This document shows, one piece after another, positions 7,811 through 15,476 of a DNA stretch of 18,259 nt. Below the pieces are notes generated by a model. That model made no database searches, had not been told where the DNA came from, and worked only from the letters and a program-made list of their open reading frames with translations. Positions within the stretch are counted from its first letter, which is position 1; every line of letters begins with the position of its first letter. The stretch is from the NCBI GenBank assembly GCA_002730475.1, contig PCAG01000050.1, forward strand, positions 1 through 18,259, read 5' to 3'. Source of the DNA: Spirochaetales bacterium. Lineage in GTDB: Bacteria > Desulfobacterota_D > UBA1144. Made by a program: the position numbers and the translations under genes.

Positions 7811-9214
7811 ATGAAAAAAGTAATTTTTCTACTTTTAGATGGGGCGAGATATGATTGTCTAAATAAATATCTAAGTCTCGGCTATCTTCCAAATCTGAAT
7901 AAAATTATTCAAAATCAAGGTTCAAATTTAAGTGCCATATCTGTATTTCCTTCCACCACTGGGCCCGCCTATGTACCCTTTTTAATGGGTTTGTATCCTG
8001 GAAATGCTAATCTCCCTGGCATACGCTGGTTCGATAAAATTAAATTTGCTCAAAACAAATCTAATTTTGAAGCACATAGAAGTTATGTAGGAGTTGGAAG
8101 TGTTTTTTTTAACACCGATCTGAAAAAATCAAAATCGACCATATTTGAAATAATTGATGAGTCGAGATCCATATTTAACGAGATTACAAGAGGTATTGGT
8201 TCTGGATGTGATATAACGGGAATGTCAAAAATATATTACAAAGCCAAGTCTCATTTTACTGGTTCAAATACTATCGATTCTGTTGCAATGAACAAGCTTT
8301 TCTCCCTAATAGACTCTAAAGCAGAATTTATTTTTTGTTGTTTACATGGAGTCGATTCTAATTCGCACATATATGGATTTGATCATGATGTTGTAATTCA
8401 ATCATACAAGAACTTTGATTTAGATTTGGGGATTATTTTATCTGAACTAGAAAGACTTAATCAATTAGAAGATACACTTTTGATAGTCACAAGTGATCAT
8501 GGGCATTCCAATACGGCCACTCATATTGACCTCGTAGAATTACTTGAATCGCAAAACTTAAAAGTTGTATCATATCCTTTTATTTTTAATAAATATTATC
8601 AAGATGTTGATGCTGCGGTTATGGTTTCAGGTAATTCAATGGCACACATTTATCTACGAAACGGTCCTGACTGGAGACAGCGGTATGCTTTCAAAAAGAC
8701 TGATGAACTCTTCTGCAATCTGCTTGCAACCGATGGTATCGACTTACTCATGGCTTTAAATCAAAGAAATCAAATTGTCATAAAGAGCAATCGAGGAGTA
8801 GCTCTGTTGGAAGAAAAAGAAAATTTAATACAATATCAACCTCTAAACGATGATCCGTTTGGATATCCACGAATGAATGAATTTCTCTCGTGCGAAGAGA
8901 TATTGTCGCAGACCTATGATACTCAGTATCCAGATGCGTTAACTCAGATTGTTCAACTTTTCAAATCGAATCGTTGTGGAGATATAATTATTAGTGCAGA
9001 TTTAGGTTTTGATTTAAGAAGACAATATGAATACCCTGAGCATAAATCTTCTCATGGATCACTTCATAAGAATCATATGCGTGTACCTTTGGTAGTAAAC
9101 AAGAAAGTTGCGGACAAACATATAAGAACTGTAGATTTATTTCCAACTATATTGGATTATTTAAATAAAGAAATCCCAAATGAAGTTGATGGAAAAAAAT
9201 TAGACATTGATTGA
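7811..9214 (+). CDS. Alkaline-phosphatase-superfamily phosphodiesterase (type I phosphodiesterase/nucleotide pyrophosphatase-like)
   Basis: 467 residues, no signal peptide or membrane segment, so probably cytoplasmic. Metal-site residues of the alkaline phosphatase superfamily are in place: Asp10 (LLLDGARYD), the presumed nucleophile Thr50 in FPSTTGPAY, Asp182 and His186 (GVDSNSHIYG), Asp229-His230 (TSDHGHS) and His415 (SSHGSLHKNHMRVPLVV). The early FPSTT...GLYPG stretch resembles nucleotide pyrophosphatase/phosphodiesterase enzymes. The substrate cannot be told from sequence. It begins 20 bp after bioF on the same strand with no terminator between, so it is probably cotranscribed with the biotin genes. 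It is not a known biotin enzyme, and its reaction in this setting is open. The end overlaps convergent carD by 15 bp. Confidence 0.82.
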   Translation: MKKVIFLLLDGARYDCLNKYLSLGYLPNLNKIIQNQGSNLSAISVFPSTTGPAYVPFLMGLYPGNANLPGIRWFDKIKFAQNKSNFEAHRSYVGVGSVFFNTDLKKSKSTIFEIIDESRSIFNEITRGIGSGCDITGMSKIYYKAKSHFTGSNTIDSVAMNKLFSLIDSKAEFIFCCLHGVDSNSHIYGFDHDVVIQSYKNFDLDLGIILSELERLNQLEDTLLIVTSDHGHSNTATHIDLVELLESQNLKVVSYPFIFNKYYQDVDAAVMVSGNSMAHIYLRNGPDWRQRYAFKKTDELFCNLLATDGIDLLMALNQRNQIVIKSNRGVALLEEKENLIQYQPLNDDPFGYPRMNEFLSCEEILSQTYDTQYPDALTQIVQLFKSNRCGDIIISADLGFDLRRQYEYPEHKSSHGSLHKNHMRVPLVVNKKVADKHIRTVDLFPTILDYLNKEIPNEVDGKKLDID

Positions 9215-9706
9215 ACCTTCTTTGTTAAGAAGGCTTTTTATTTCGGTATGAACTGTATCTTCCTTTTGTTTTAAAGACGCACTTAATTCCTTAACAAGTC
9301 TATTAAAAGCATTTTCTAAGATTTTCTGTTCACCAAAAGATAAATCCTTGGCTTTTGAAATATCATTAATTTCTCGAAACACTTCACCTGCCATAATTAT
9401 ATTGCCGGTTTTGAGTTTCTCCGTATAAGTCCTATATCTTTTGTTCCAACTGATATTTCCTTCTATCCTATACTTCGTTTTCCCCTTTATTAGCGACCAA
9501 AGTTCCTTGAGCTCGCCTTTTTTAGCGATAGGCCGCAAACCACGAGCTTGAACTGAGTTTTCAGGAATCATCACTGTAATATCGCTATCAGCGACTTTGA
9601 GTATCAAAAGCTTATGAGAAACGTCTACTATTTTCTTCTCTTCAATTGCAACTATTGTAACAAGACCATGTGAGGGGTAGACAGCTTTGTCCCCGACTTT
9701 ATACAT
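9200..9706 (-). CDS. carD: CarD/CdnL-family transcription regulator
   Basis: 168 residues. The N-terminal RNA-polymerase-interacting domain is recognisable: MYKVGDKAVYPSHGLVTIVAIE, then ILKVADSDITVMIPE and NSVQARGLRPI. An all-helical C-terminal domain follows, with NISWNKRYRTYTEKLKTGN and AGEVFREINDIS. Members of this family bind the RNA polymerase beta subunit and stabilise the open promoter complex, mostly at stable-RNA and growth-related promoters; many bacteria need them. Length and layout are normal. It has no Shine-Dalgarno, and a strong promoter ends six bases before its ATG. Divergent from the xer gene; convergent and overlapping by 15 bp with the phosphodiesterase gene, whose terminator lies in the carD 3' end. 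Confidence 0.93.
   Translation of the reverse strand: MYKVGDKAVYPSHGLVTIVAIEEKKIVDVSHKLLILKVADSDITVMIPENSVQARGLRPIAKKGELKELWSLIKGKTKYRIEGNISWNKRYRTYTEKLKTGNIIMAGEVFREINDISKAKDLSFGEQKILENAFNRLVKELSASLKQKEDTVHTEIKSLLNKEGSINV
9216..9242 (+). terminator. Rho-independent terminator for the bio operon, inside the carD 3' end
   Basis: Perfect 7-bp stem CCTTCTT / AAGAAGG (9216-9222 and 9227-9233) with the tetraloop TGTT, followed by CTTTTTATTT on the plus strand. It begins two bases after the phosphodiesterase stop codon. On the other strand the hairpin lies within the last codons of carD and is not followed directly by a T-run, so it should end plus-strand transcription only. Confidence 0.75.
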
Positions 9707-9712
9707 AATTTA

Positions 9713-9741
9713 ATTATCGCACAATTCATATTTGACTTCAA
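9713..9741 (-). promoter_or_regulatory. carD promoter, probably giving a leaderless mRNA
   Basis: On the minus strand: TTGAAG (9741-9736), 17-bp spacer, GATAAT (9718-9713), then six bases (TAAATT) and the carD ATG at 9706. Both hexamers and the spacing are close to the sigma-70 ideal, and the start of transcription would coincide with the start codon. This is the clearest leaderless candidate in the window. Confidence 0.6.
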
Positions 9742-9799
9742 TTTAGATCACCTTTGTTTTTTATTAGCTAAATATTTAATCTTGTTTTATATTCAACAT

Positions 9800-10777
9800 A
9801 TGGATGTTGATAATTTGTTGACAACGTTTGAAAAATATTTAAAAGCTCAGAACCTGTCTAAAAATACCGTTATGACTTACATGGATGATGTTAGCTATTA
9901 TCTTTCCGAGAAAAATCGTGTTGAAAACTCTTTGGATGGAAAAAACTTTGTCGAGATTATGAATGAAGATAATTTATTAAAATATTTTGAAAATATCTTG
10001 TGTTCGACTAAGTATGATAACGATACAAAATTAAAGAGTAAACTTAAAAGAACGGTATCAAAAAAAATATCATCATTTTCAAAATTTCTGGAATATTTAA
10101 AGAGAGAAAAAATTATCGATACGAACTACATAAAAACACTAGATCGTTCTGAACTAATTGGAAAATACGAGAAAAGTTTGGAGCACAAAAACTATATTGA
10201 CCAGAAAGAATTGTATGATTTTACACATAAACTTTGCGAGATTGCCAATAGCTCAGATAAGGATTTTATTGTTTTGCGAGACACCTCAATCTTATTAGTC
10301 TTAATTTTTACTGGCCTGCGAGCCAGCGAATTAGGTGATATTAGGACTTCTGACGTAGATTTAAAAAATAACAGAATTGACGATGTATCACGAAAAAGGG
10401 GCAAAGAATCCATGGTGCCGATAAATAAAAGATTTCTTAAACCTATATTGAAAAAATATCTCGGATTTCGAGATATCATGGGTCCAAGAGACATTGACAA
10501 TCTTTTTTATAATAAAATGAATAGGCGAATCAGCAGACAATTAGTTTATAAAATTGTTGAGAAATATTCGCTAAAATTTCTTGGGTACAAGATTCATCCT
10601 CATACGCTGAGACATACATTTGCCACTTGTTTGCTGTTAAATGGTGCTACGACTGCTGAGGTCAGAAAAATGCTTGACCATGAGAACATTACTTCGACGG
10701 AAGTGTATGAACATGTAAATGAAATCAAAAGTAAGTATAATCTTATAAATAATTTTTACAGAGGAAACAATGAGTAA
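9800..10777 (+). CDS. Xer-type tyrosine recombinase
   Basis: Site-specific recombinase of the XerC/XerD or phage-integrase class. With the ATG at 9800 it is 325 residues. The N-terminal SAM-like DNA-binding domain (FEKYLKAQNLSKNTVMTYMDD) and the catalytic set are present; numbered from the TTG at 9782 these are Arg180 (TGLRASEL), Lys205, His274 and Arg277 (HPHTLRHTF), His300 (MLDHENI) and nucleophile Tyr309 (TEVYEHV). I prefer the ATG at 9800 because MDVDNLLTTFEKYL matches usual Xer N-termini and TATATT lies six bases before it; the TTG at 9782 extends the frame by six residues. Neither has a Shine-Dalgarno. No second recombinase, att sites or cargo genes are visible, so a chromosome dimer-resolution role is more likely than an element integrase, but XerC and XerD cannot be told apart. 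Confidence 0.88.
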   Translation: MDVDNLLTTFEKYLKAQNLSKNTVMTYMDDVSYYLSEKNRVENSLDGKNFVEIMNEDNLLKYFENILCSTKYDNDTKLKSKLKRTVSKKISSFSKFLEYLKREKIIDTNYIKTLDRSELIGKYEKSLEHKNYIDQKELYDFTHKLCEIANSSDKDFIVLRDTSILLVLIFTGLRASELGDIRTSDVDLKNNRIDDVSRKRGKESMVPINKRFLKPILKKYLGFRDIMGPRDIDNLFYNKMNRRISRQLVYKIVEKYSLKFLGYKIHPHTLRHTFATCLLLNGATTAEVRKMLDHENITSTEVYEHVNEIKSKYNLINNFYRGNNE

Positions 10778-10790
10778 AATAAAACAATTA

Positions 10791-10826
10791 TTGAAGATAG
10801 AGATTTGAGCAAATATATTTTATAAT
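10791..10826 (+). promoter_or_regulatory. Promoter of the argBDF operon
   Basis: TTGAAG (10791-10796), 17-bp spacer, TATATT (10814-10819), followed at once by a perfect TATAAT (10821-10826). The expected transcript start is about 10826, leaving a leader of roughly 20 nt before argB. ATTCAT at 10825-10830 resembles half of an ArgR box, but the other half is absent. Confidence 0.5.
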
Positions 10827-10844
10827 TCATGACTTTAAAAGAAT

Positions 10845-11699
10845 ATGATTAAAAAATACATAAAGAGTGCCGAGACTTTAATTCAAGCTCTACCGTATAT
10901 TAAGAAATTTAATTCCAAGACCATAGTTCTTAAATTTGGAGGCAGTGTTGGATCAAAAGAATTCTCTAATTTTGCCAATGACTTAGTGTTAATGAAATTG
11001 GTCGGCATACATCCTGTTGTTGTTCACGGAGGTGGATCGGAAATCTCGAAAGCACTTTCCTCTAGTGGAATCAAAATCAAGTTTGTTGATGGACTAAGAA
11101 TTACTTGTGATAGAACTATGAAAATTGTTGAGTCCGTTCTGTCAGGCAAGATAAACAAAGAAATAGTATCAACAATTAAAAAAAATGGTGGAGATTCTAT
11201 TGGGCTATCTGGCAAAAACGATAATCTTTTAAAAGTAAAAAAGATTAAACTTAATAAAAATGGAGTTGACCTAGGTAGGGTAGGTGAAATATCTAAAGTT
11301 AATAGCAAATTGATTGTTGCTTTAAATAATAAGGGTTATATTCCTGTAATTTCTCCTATTGGATGTGACAACAAGGGTTTTACTTATAATATCAATGCTG
11401 ACCATGCTGCATCAAAAATAGCATCCGCATTAAATGCGGAAAAACTAATAATGCTTACTGATGTTTCTGGCATTAGAGATCAGAAGAACAAGCTAATCTC
11501 ATCTTTAAATAAAAAATCGGCAGAAACTTTGATTAAACAGGGGACGATAGCAAAGGGAATGATTCCAAAGGTAGAATGCGTAATATCTGCATTGATGGGT
11601 GGAGTTAAGAAGGCGCATATTATTGACGGACGAACCCCCCATGCAGTTATTTTAGAAACATTTACAGATTCTGGGATAGGCACGGAAATCTTATTGTGA
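10845..11699 (+). CDS. argB: N-acetylglutamate kinase
   Basis: Phosphorylates N-acetyl-L-glutamate, the second step of arginine synthesis. 284 residues. ATP-site and substrate motifs: VLKFGGSVG, VVVHGGGSEISKAL, VDGLRITCD, YNINADHAASKIA, LTDVSGI, and KGMIPKVECVISAL. The N-terminal extension (AETLIQALPYIKKFNSKTIV) before the kinase core is the one seen in hexameric, arginine-inhibited forms, which in some lineages are also controlled by PII; PII control here is inference. First gene of argB-argD-argF; argD begins 7 bp after its stop. The start has no clear Shine-Dalgarno, and a seven-codon open frame upstream overlaps it. Confidence 0.96.
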   Translation: MIKKYIKSAETLIQALPYIKKFNSKTIVLKFGGSVGSKEFSNFANDLVLMKLVGIHPVVVHGGGSEISKALSSSGIKIKFVDGLRITCDRTMKIVESVLSGKINKEIVSTIKKNGGDSIGLSGKNDNLLKVKKIKLNKNGVDLGRVGEISKVNSKLIVALNNKGYIPVISPIGCDNKGFTYNINADHAASKIASALNAEKLIMLTDVSGIRDQKNKLISSLNKKSAETLIKQGTIAKGMIPKVECVISALMGGVKKAHIIDGRTPHAVILETFTDSGIGTEILL

Positions 11700-11706
11700 G
11701 GGAAAC

Positions 11707-12906
11707 GTGAAAGATAATAAATTAAATTCGGAAGACATTAGGTATTTAATTCAGAATTATCAAAGACATCCAATTACGATTGTTAAAGGTTCTGGATCTT
11801 GGGTTTATGATTCTAATGGTAAGAAATATTTGGATTTTACTACTGGAATCGCCGTTAACAATCTTGGCCACAATAATCCAGTAATTAATTCCTCAATCAG
11901 AAAACAACTAAAAAAAATAGTCCACACCTCAAATCTCTTTACCGTGAAAGAACAAATACAATTTGCAAAAGAGCTCGTGGAATCTAAACCGGGATACAAA
12001 GTCTTTTTTTGCAACAGCGGAACGGAAGCAAATGAGGCCGCGTTTAAGTTAGCGAGAAAATGGGGGGTCTTTAATGGAGGTAGAAATAAAATAATATCTG
12101 TTACAGGAGCTTTTCACGGAAGGACCTTTGGCTCTCTTAGTGCAACGTCGCCAAAAAAATACAGGGAAGGTTTTTACCCTTTGGTTTCAGGCTTTAAGTC
12201 GGTGGCATTTAATGATATCGGCAAATTAAAAGAGATAGTGAAGAAAGATAAAAAAATAGTTGCTATGATACTAGAGCCAATACAAGGAGAAGCCGGGGTG
12301 AAATTTGCTAATGCTCGATACTTGAAAGAGGTAGAAGCATTGTGTAAAAAGAAGAAGATTCTTCTAATCTTAGACGAAATCCAAGTAGGCTTAGGAAGAA
12401 CTGGTAAGATATATTGCCATGAACACTACAAAATCAACCCCGATATCATTTGTTTAGCGAAAGGACTAGGTGGTGGCTTGCCGTGCGGAGCTATAATAGC
12501 TAATCCTAAGATAGCAGATTTTCTAACACCTGGATCCCACGGAACAACCATGGGAGGCAACCCTCTTGCGATGTCAGCAGGTTTGTCGAGTTTTAAGCAA
12601 ATAAAAAAGAAAGCTTTCTTAAAAGAAGTTTCCAAGAAAGGAGAATTGTTTTTCAATGAACTGAAAAAATTTAAGAAGAATAAATATGTTAAAGATATTA
12701 GGGGCTTAGGTCTTATATTAGCTATAGAGTTCAAGTCAAGAGATATAGCAAAAAAGTTTTCAGACTTATGCTTGCAAGAAGGTTTGCTAGTTATATTGAC
12801 GGAGAAATTTAATATTAGAATCTTACCCCCACTTAATGTTAAAATTAGCGAGATAAGACAGTCAATAAAAATATTTAATTCTATTTTCGTGAAGATAAAT
12901 GAGTAA
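11707..12906 (+). CDS. argD: Acetylornithine aminotransferase
   Basis: PLP enzyme that makes N-acetylornithine from N-acetylglutamate semialdehyde and glutamate. 399 residues. Motifs: FCNSGTEANEAAFKLAR (residues 101-117), GAFHGRTFGSLSAT, the cofactor aspartate in ILDEIQVGLGRTG (Asp223), and the Schiff-base lysine in LAKGLGGGLPCGA (Lys252). It starts with GTG at 11707, supported by a good GAGGGA that overlaps the argB stop. The 3' end overlaps argF by 8 bp. Related aminotransferases (GabT, BioA) are less likely because of the sequence signature and the arg operon. Confidence 0.95.
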   Translation: MKDNKLNSEDIRYLIQNYQRHPITIVKGSGSWVYDSNGKKYLDFTTGIAVNNLGHNNPVINSSIRKQLKKIVHTSNLFTVKEQIQFAKELVESKPGYKVFFCNSGTEANEAAFKLARKWGVFNGGRNKIISVTGAFHGRTFGSLSATSPKKYREGFYPLVSGFKSVAFNDIGKLKEIVKKDKKIVAMILEPIQGEAGVKFANARYLKEVEALCKKKKILLILDEIQVGLGRTGKIYCHEHYKINPDIICLAKGLGGGLPCGAIIANPKIADFLTPGSHGTTMGGNPLAMSAGLSSFKQIKKKAFLKEVSKKGELFFNELKKFKKNKYVKDIRGLGLILAIEFKSRDIAKKFSDLCLQEGLLVILTEKFNIRILPPLNVKISEIRQSIKIFNSIFVKINE

Positions 12907-13765
12907 TTCGTTAATTTCAGTATCAGATTTTAGCAATGAAGATTTGAAAGATATCTTTGAAAAGATTTCTTTGTTTAAAACGGGAGAGTTAAAACGAGAT
13001 TACAAAGGCTGCTCTGTTGGCCTTTTATTTGAGAAATTTTCAACTCGAACAAGACTTTCATTTGAAGTGGCCATTTCCAAGCTCGGAGCCTATCCGGTGT
13101 ATATCAATAAAACTGATACGCAACTTTCGAGAGGCGAATCAATTGAAGAAACCGCTAAAATGTTTTCTCTTTATTTAGATGCATTAGTATATAGAACTTC
13201 AAATCAAAAAAACATAGAGGATTTTGCCGAGTTTTCTGATATTCCCGTTATTAATGCGCTTTCAGACTCGGAACATCCAACTCAAATTATTTCTGATATT
13301 TTTACTATTAAAGAAATGAAACCCGAAAGGGACATAAGTGACTTGAAGATTGTATATATCGGGGATGGGAACAATATCGCAAATTCATTGAGCCTAATTG
13401 CTGATACTTTGGACTTGAATCTCACAGTTTGTACACCAAAAGGCTATGAACCTAGTTCTAGAACATACTGCACGTCCAATCCAATCGAGGCGGTTCAAGA
13501 TGCGGATGTTGTATATACTGATGTATGGACGAGTATGGGGGATGAGGGGGAAGAGAAAAAGCGAATGAAGGATTTTGAGGATTTTCAGATTAATCCTGCT
13601 TTAACAAAGCTATCAAAAAAGGACTACATATTTATGCACTGTTTACCTGCACATATTGGGGAAGAAGTTACTAAAGAGGTTATTGAATCTCCTAATTCTG
13701 CGGTATATTCTCAAGCGGAAAACAAACAATATACCGCAATGGCAATCATCGACCTTTTTCTGTAG
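12899..13765 (+). CDS. argF: Ornithine carbamoyltransferase
   Basis: Joins carbamoyl phosphate and ornithine to citrulline. 288 residues, a little short for a family of about 300-310. The carbamoyl-phosphate loop is FEKFSTRTR (Ser48-Thr-Arg-Thr-Arg52); HPTQ is at 126-129; the ornithine side is shown by Asp208 and SMG (212-214) in TDVWTSMGDE, and by HCLPAH with Cys248. These mark it as an ornithine rather than an aspartate carbamoyltransferase. The ATG overlaps the argD end by 8 bp, so translation is probably coupled. argC, argJ, argG and argH are not in the window. It is convergent with uvrC, only 25 bp away, with no clear terminator between. Confidence 0.95.
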   Translation: MSNSLISVSDFSNEDLKDIFEKISLFKTGELKRDYKGCSVGLLFEKFSTRTRLSFEVAISKLGAYPVYINKTDTQLSRGESIEETAKMFSLYLDALVYRTSNQKNIEDFAEFSDIPVINALSDSEHPTQIISDIFTIKEMKPERDISDLKIVYIGDGNNIANSLSLIADTLDLNLTVCTPKGYEPSSRTYCTSNPIEAVQDADVVYTDVWTSMGDEGEEKKRMKDFEDFQINPALTKLSKKDYIFMHCLPAHIGEEVTKEVIESPNSAVYSQAENKQYTAMAIIDLFL

Positions 13766-13790
13766 AAGCTCTCTCATTCTTGGCAGAGAC

Positions 13791-15422
13791 TTATAAGAAC
13801 ATCGCCTCTTTTCTCTTGAGTTTATGGAATGTGATTGCAAATCTGTGTGCTTCATCTCGGGCATTGATTAAAATCTTTAATTCTTCTAGATTATTACTAA
13901 AGTCAACCGAAGCTTTTTCGTGTGGCAAATAAATCCTGTCTATTTTTGCAGACTTACTCGGTTTCGCGATAGAAGCTATACTTATATTACTATTTAGTAT
14001 TTTATATATTTTGTTTAAATGTCCCCTGCCTCCATCTATTAATATTAGATCTGGTTTCTCCCATCCAACTTGTCCTATCCTCTTTAATCTTCTTGAAACA
14101 ACTTCTTCCATCATTGCATAATCGTTAGGCCCTTGAGTTTGGACTTTAAATCTCTTATATAAACCCTTGTTAGGTTTGCCGTTGATGAAAGTTATCATTG
14201 ACCCAACAGGATTTGATCCTTGTGTATTTGATATATCGAAACACTCAATTCTTCTTGGGGTATTATCCAAACCTAAAATCTTCTTTATGTTGTCCAGTTT
14301 TAAATCAATTTCTTTCTCCGATTTCATATTGCTTTTTATATAGTTTTTTGCATTCTGGAATGCCAATTCTGTGAGTCTAATATTCTTCCCTCTTCGAGCA
14401 GTTTTTATGCTTGTCTTTGATAATGAGGCGGTAGATAGATCTTCTTTAAGTTCATCGACATATTGAAAGTTGTTAGGCAATAAAATTTTCTTTGGGATTG
14501 ATAATTTCTTCGAATAAAATTGTGAAATTATTTGATAAATTTCAATATCTTGATGCTTTGTTTCGCTCTCGAAGTAGAGGTCGGCTTTATCAATAATGTA
14601 TCCACCTCTAAAAAACAAGATAACTATTTGTACTTTTTTCTTTGCTACATGGAACCCTATTACATCTAAATTTTTTAATTTTTCTACTGATCTTACATCG
14701 AATAAATAATTTTTATTTAATAATTTAAACTGGTCTCTATAAAACGCTGCTTCTTCAAATCTCTCTTGTTCTGCCATTAAATTCATATTCTTTGCAACTT
14801 GCTTACTGAGTCCGCCAACTTTTCCTTTAAATATTTCTTTTATCGAAGATATATTTTTCATGTAGGATTTCTTTAGGGAATTGTCATTGCAAGGACCTAT
14901 GCACAAATCAATATCCTTATATATACAAGCCCTATGACGATGTCTATTGTATTTATTGTCGGTACAATCACGAATTCCGAACATCTTTTGAAACAATCTT
15001 TTTGTGTTGTATAAGCTATTTGAAGATTTAAATGGTCCTAAGTATATCGAATCTTTATCGTCGCATTTTCTAACTATAGAAATCCTTGGATAAGATTTTT
15101 TTAATTCTACTCGTAATGATGCATAAGTTCTATCATCCTTTAAGAGTATATTGTACTTAGGTTGCCTTGCCTTGATTGTTTTGTTTTCAAGAATTAAAGC
15201 ATCTTCTTCGCTATTCGTTGATATAAAATCCAAGCTTTGTGCCTCTTGCATTAGAAAATTAATACTTATTCTAGAGTCTTTTGATTTAGAAAAATACGAT
15301 TTCACTCTCTTTCTAAGATTCTTTGCCTTTCCAACATACAAAGTCTCATTCTGCTTGTCTTTAAAGATGTATACGCCAGGCTCATCAGGAAGTGCTGACA
15401 ATTTATCTTTTTCTAGCTTCAT
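13791..15422 (-). CDS. uvrC: Excinuclease ABC subunit C lacking the C-terminal helix-hairpin-helix domain
   Basis: Dual-incision nuclease of nucleotide excision repair, working with UvrA and UvrB. 543 residues; the family is usually about 600. Domains: GIY-YIG nuclease (residues 12-95, GVYIF...LYVGKAKNLRKRV, Tyr29); a cysteine cluster at 153, 166, 174 and 178, matching the spacing of the UvrC iron-sulfur site; the UVR motif (about 209-236) for UvrB contact; and the RNase H-like nuclease with Asp396 (ECFDIS), Asp463 (LIDGGRGHL) and His526 (RDEAHRFAI). The frame stops about 13 residues after that motif, where most UvrC proteins continue into a tandem helix-hairpin-helix. A weak TAAGAT six bases before the ATG may be a -10. 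Divergent from nth across 54 bp. Confidence 0.94.
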   Translation of the reverse strand: MKLEKDKLSALPDEPGVYIFKDKQNETLYVGKAKNLRKRVKSYFSKSKDSRISINFLMQEAQSLDFISTNSEEDALILENKTIKARQPKYNILLKDDRTYASLRVELKKSYPRISIVRKCDDKDSIYLGPFKSSNSLYNTKRLFQKMFGIRDCTDNKYNRHRHRACIYKDIDLCIGPCNDNSLKKSYMKNISSIKEIFKGKVGGLSKQVAKNMNLMAEQERFEEAAFYRDQFKLLNKNYLFDVRSVEKLKNLDVIGFHVAKKKVQIVILFFRGGYIIDKADLYFESETKHQDIEIYQIISQFYSKKLSIPKKILLPNNFQYVDELKEDLSTASLSKTSIKTARRGKNIRLTELAFQNAKNYIKSNMKSEKEIDLKLDNIKKILGLDNTPRRIECFDISNTQGSNPVGSMITFINGKPNKGLYKRFKVQTQGPNDYAMMEEVVSRRLKRIGQVGWEKPDLILIDGGRGHLNKIYKILNSNISIASIAKPSKSAKIDRIYLPHEKASVDFSNNLEELKILINARDEAHRFAITFHKLKRKEAMFL

Positions 15423-15476
15423 TTCTTTATCTTATCTGATTTTGTTAACATAGAAAATCTGCTAACTTTAATTATT

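Noticed and set aside
9782..9799. TTG start for the Xer recombinase
   Set aside because: Adds six residues not typical of the family; the ATG at 9800 fits better, though without a Shine-Dalgarno the longer form cannot be excluded.
9800..10777. Integrase of a mobile element
   Set aside because: No att-like repeats, cargo, tRNA or other phage genes beside it; flanks are housekeeping genes, so a Xer-like role is preferred.
10811..10832. ArgR box in front of argB
   Set aside because: Only one half (ATTCAT) matches the ARG box; the partner half-site is absent.
13766..13830. Bidirectional terminator between argF and uvrC
   Set aside because: Only short imperfect stems (TCTCT/AGAGA with a long loop) and the palindrome CTTATAAG are present, with no T-run; not convincing.
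13643..13864. Frameshifted UvrC tail on the minus strand
   Set aside because: The overlapping frame shows no helix-hairpin-helix GxG pattern and runs antisense through argF, so it is not a displaced UvrC end.
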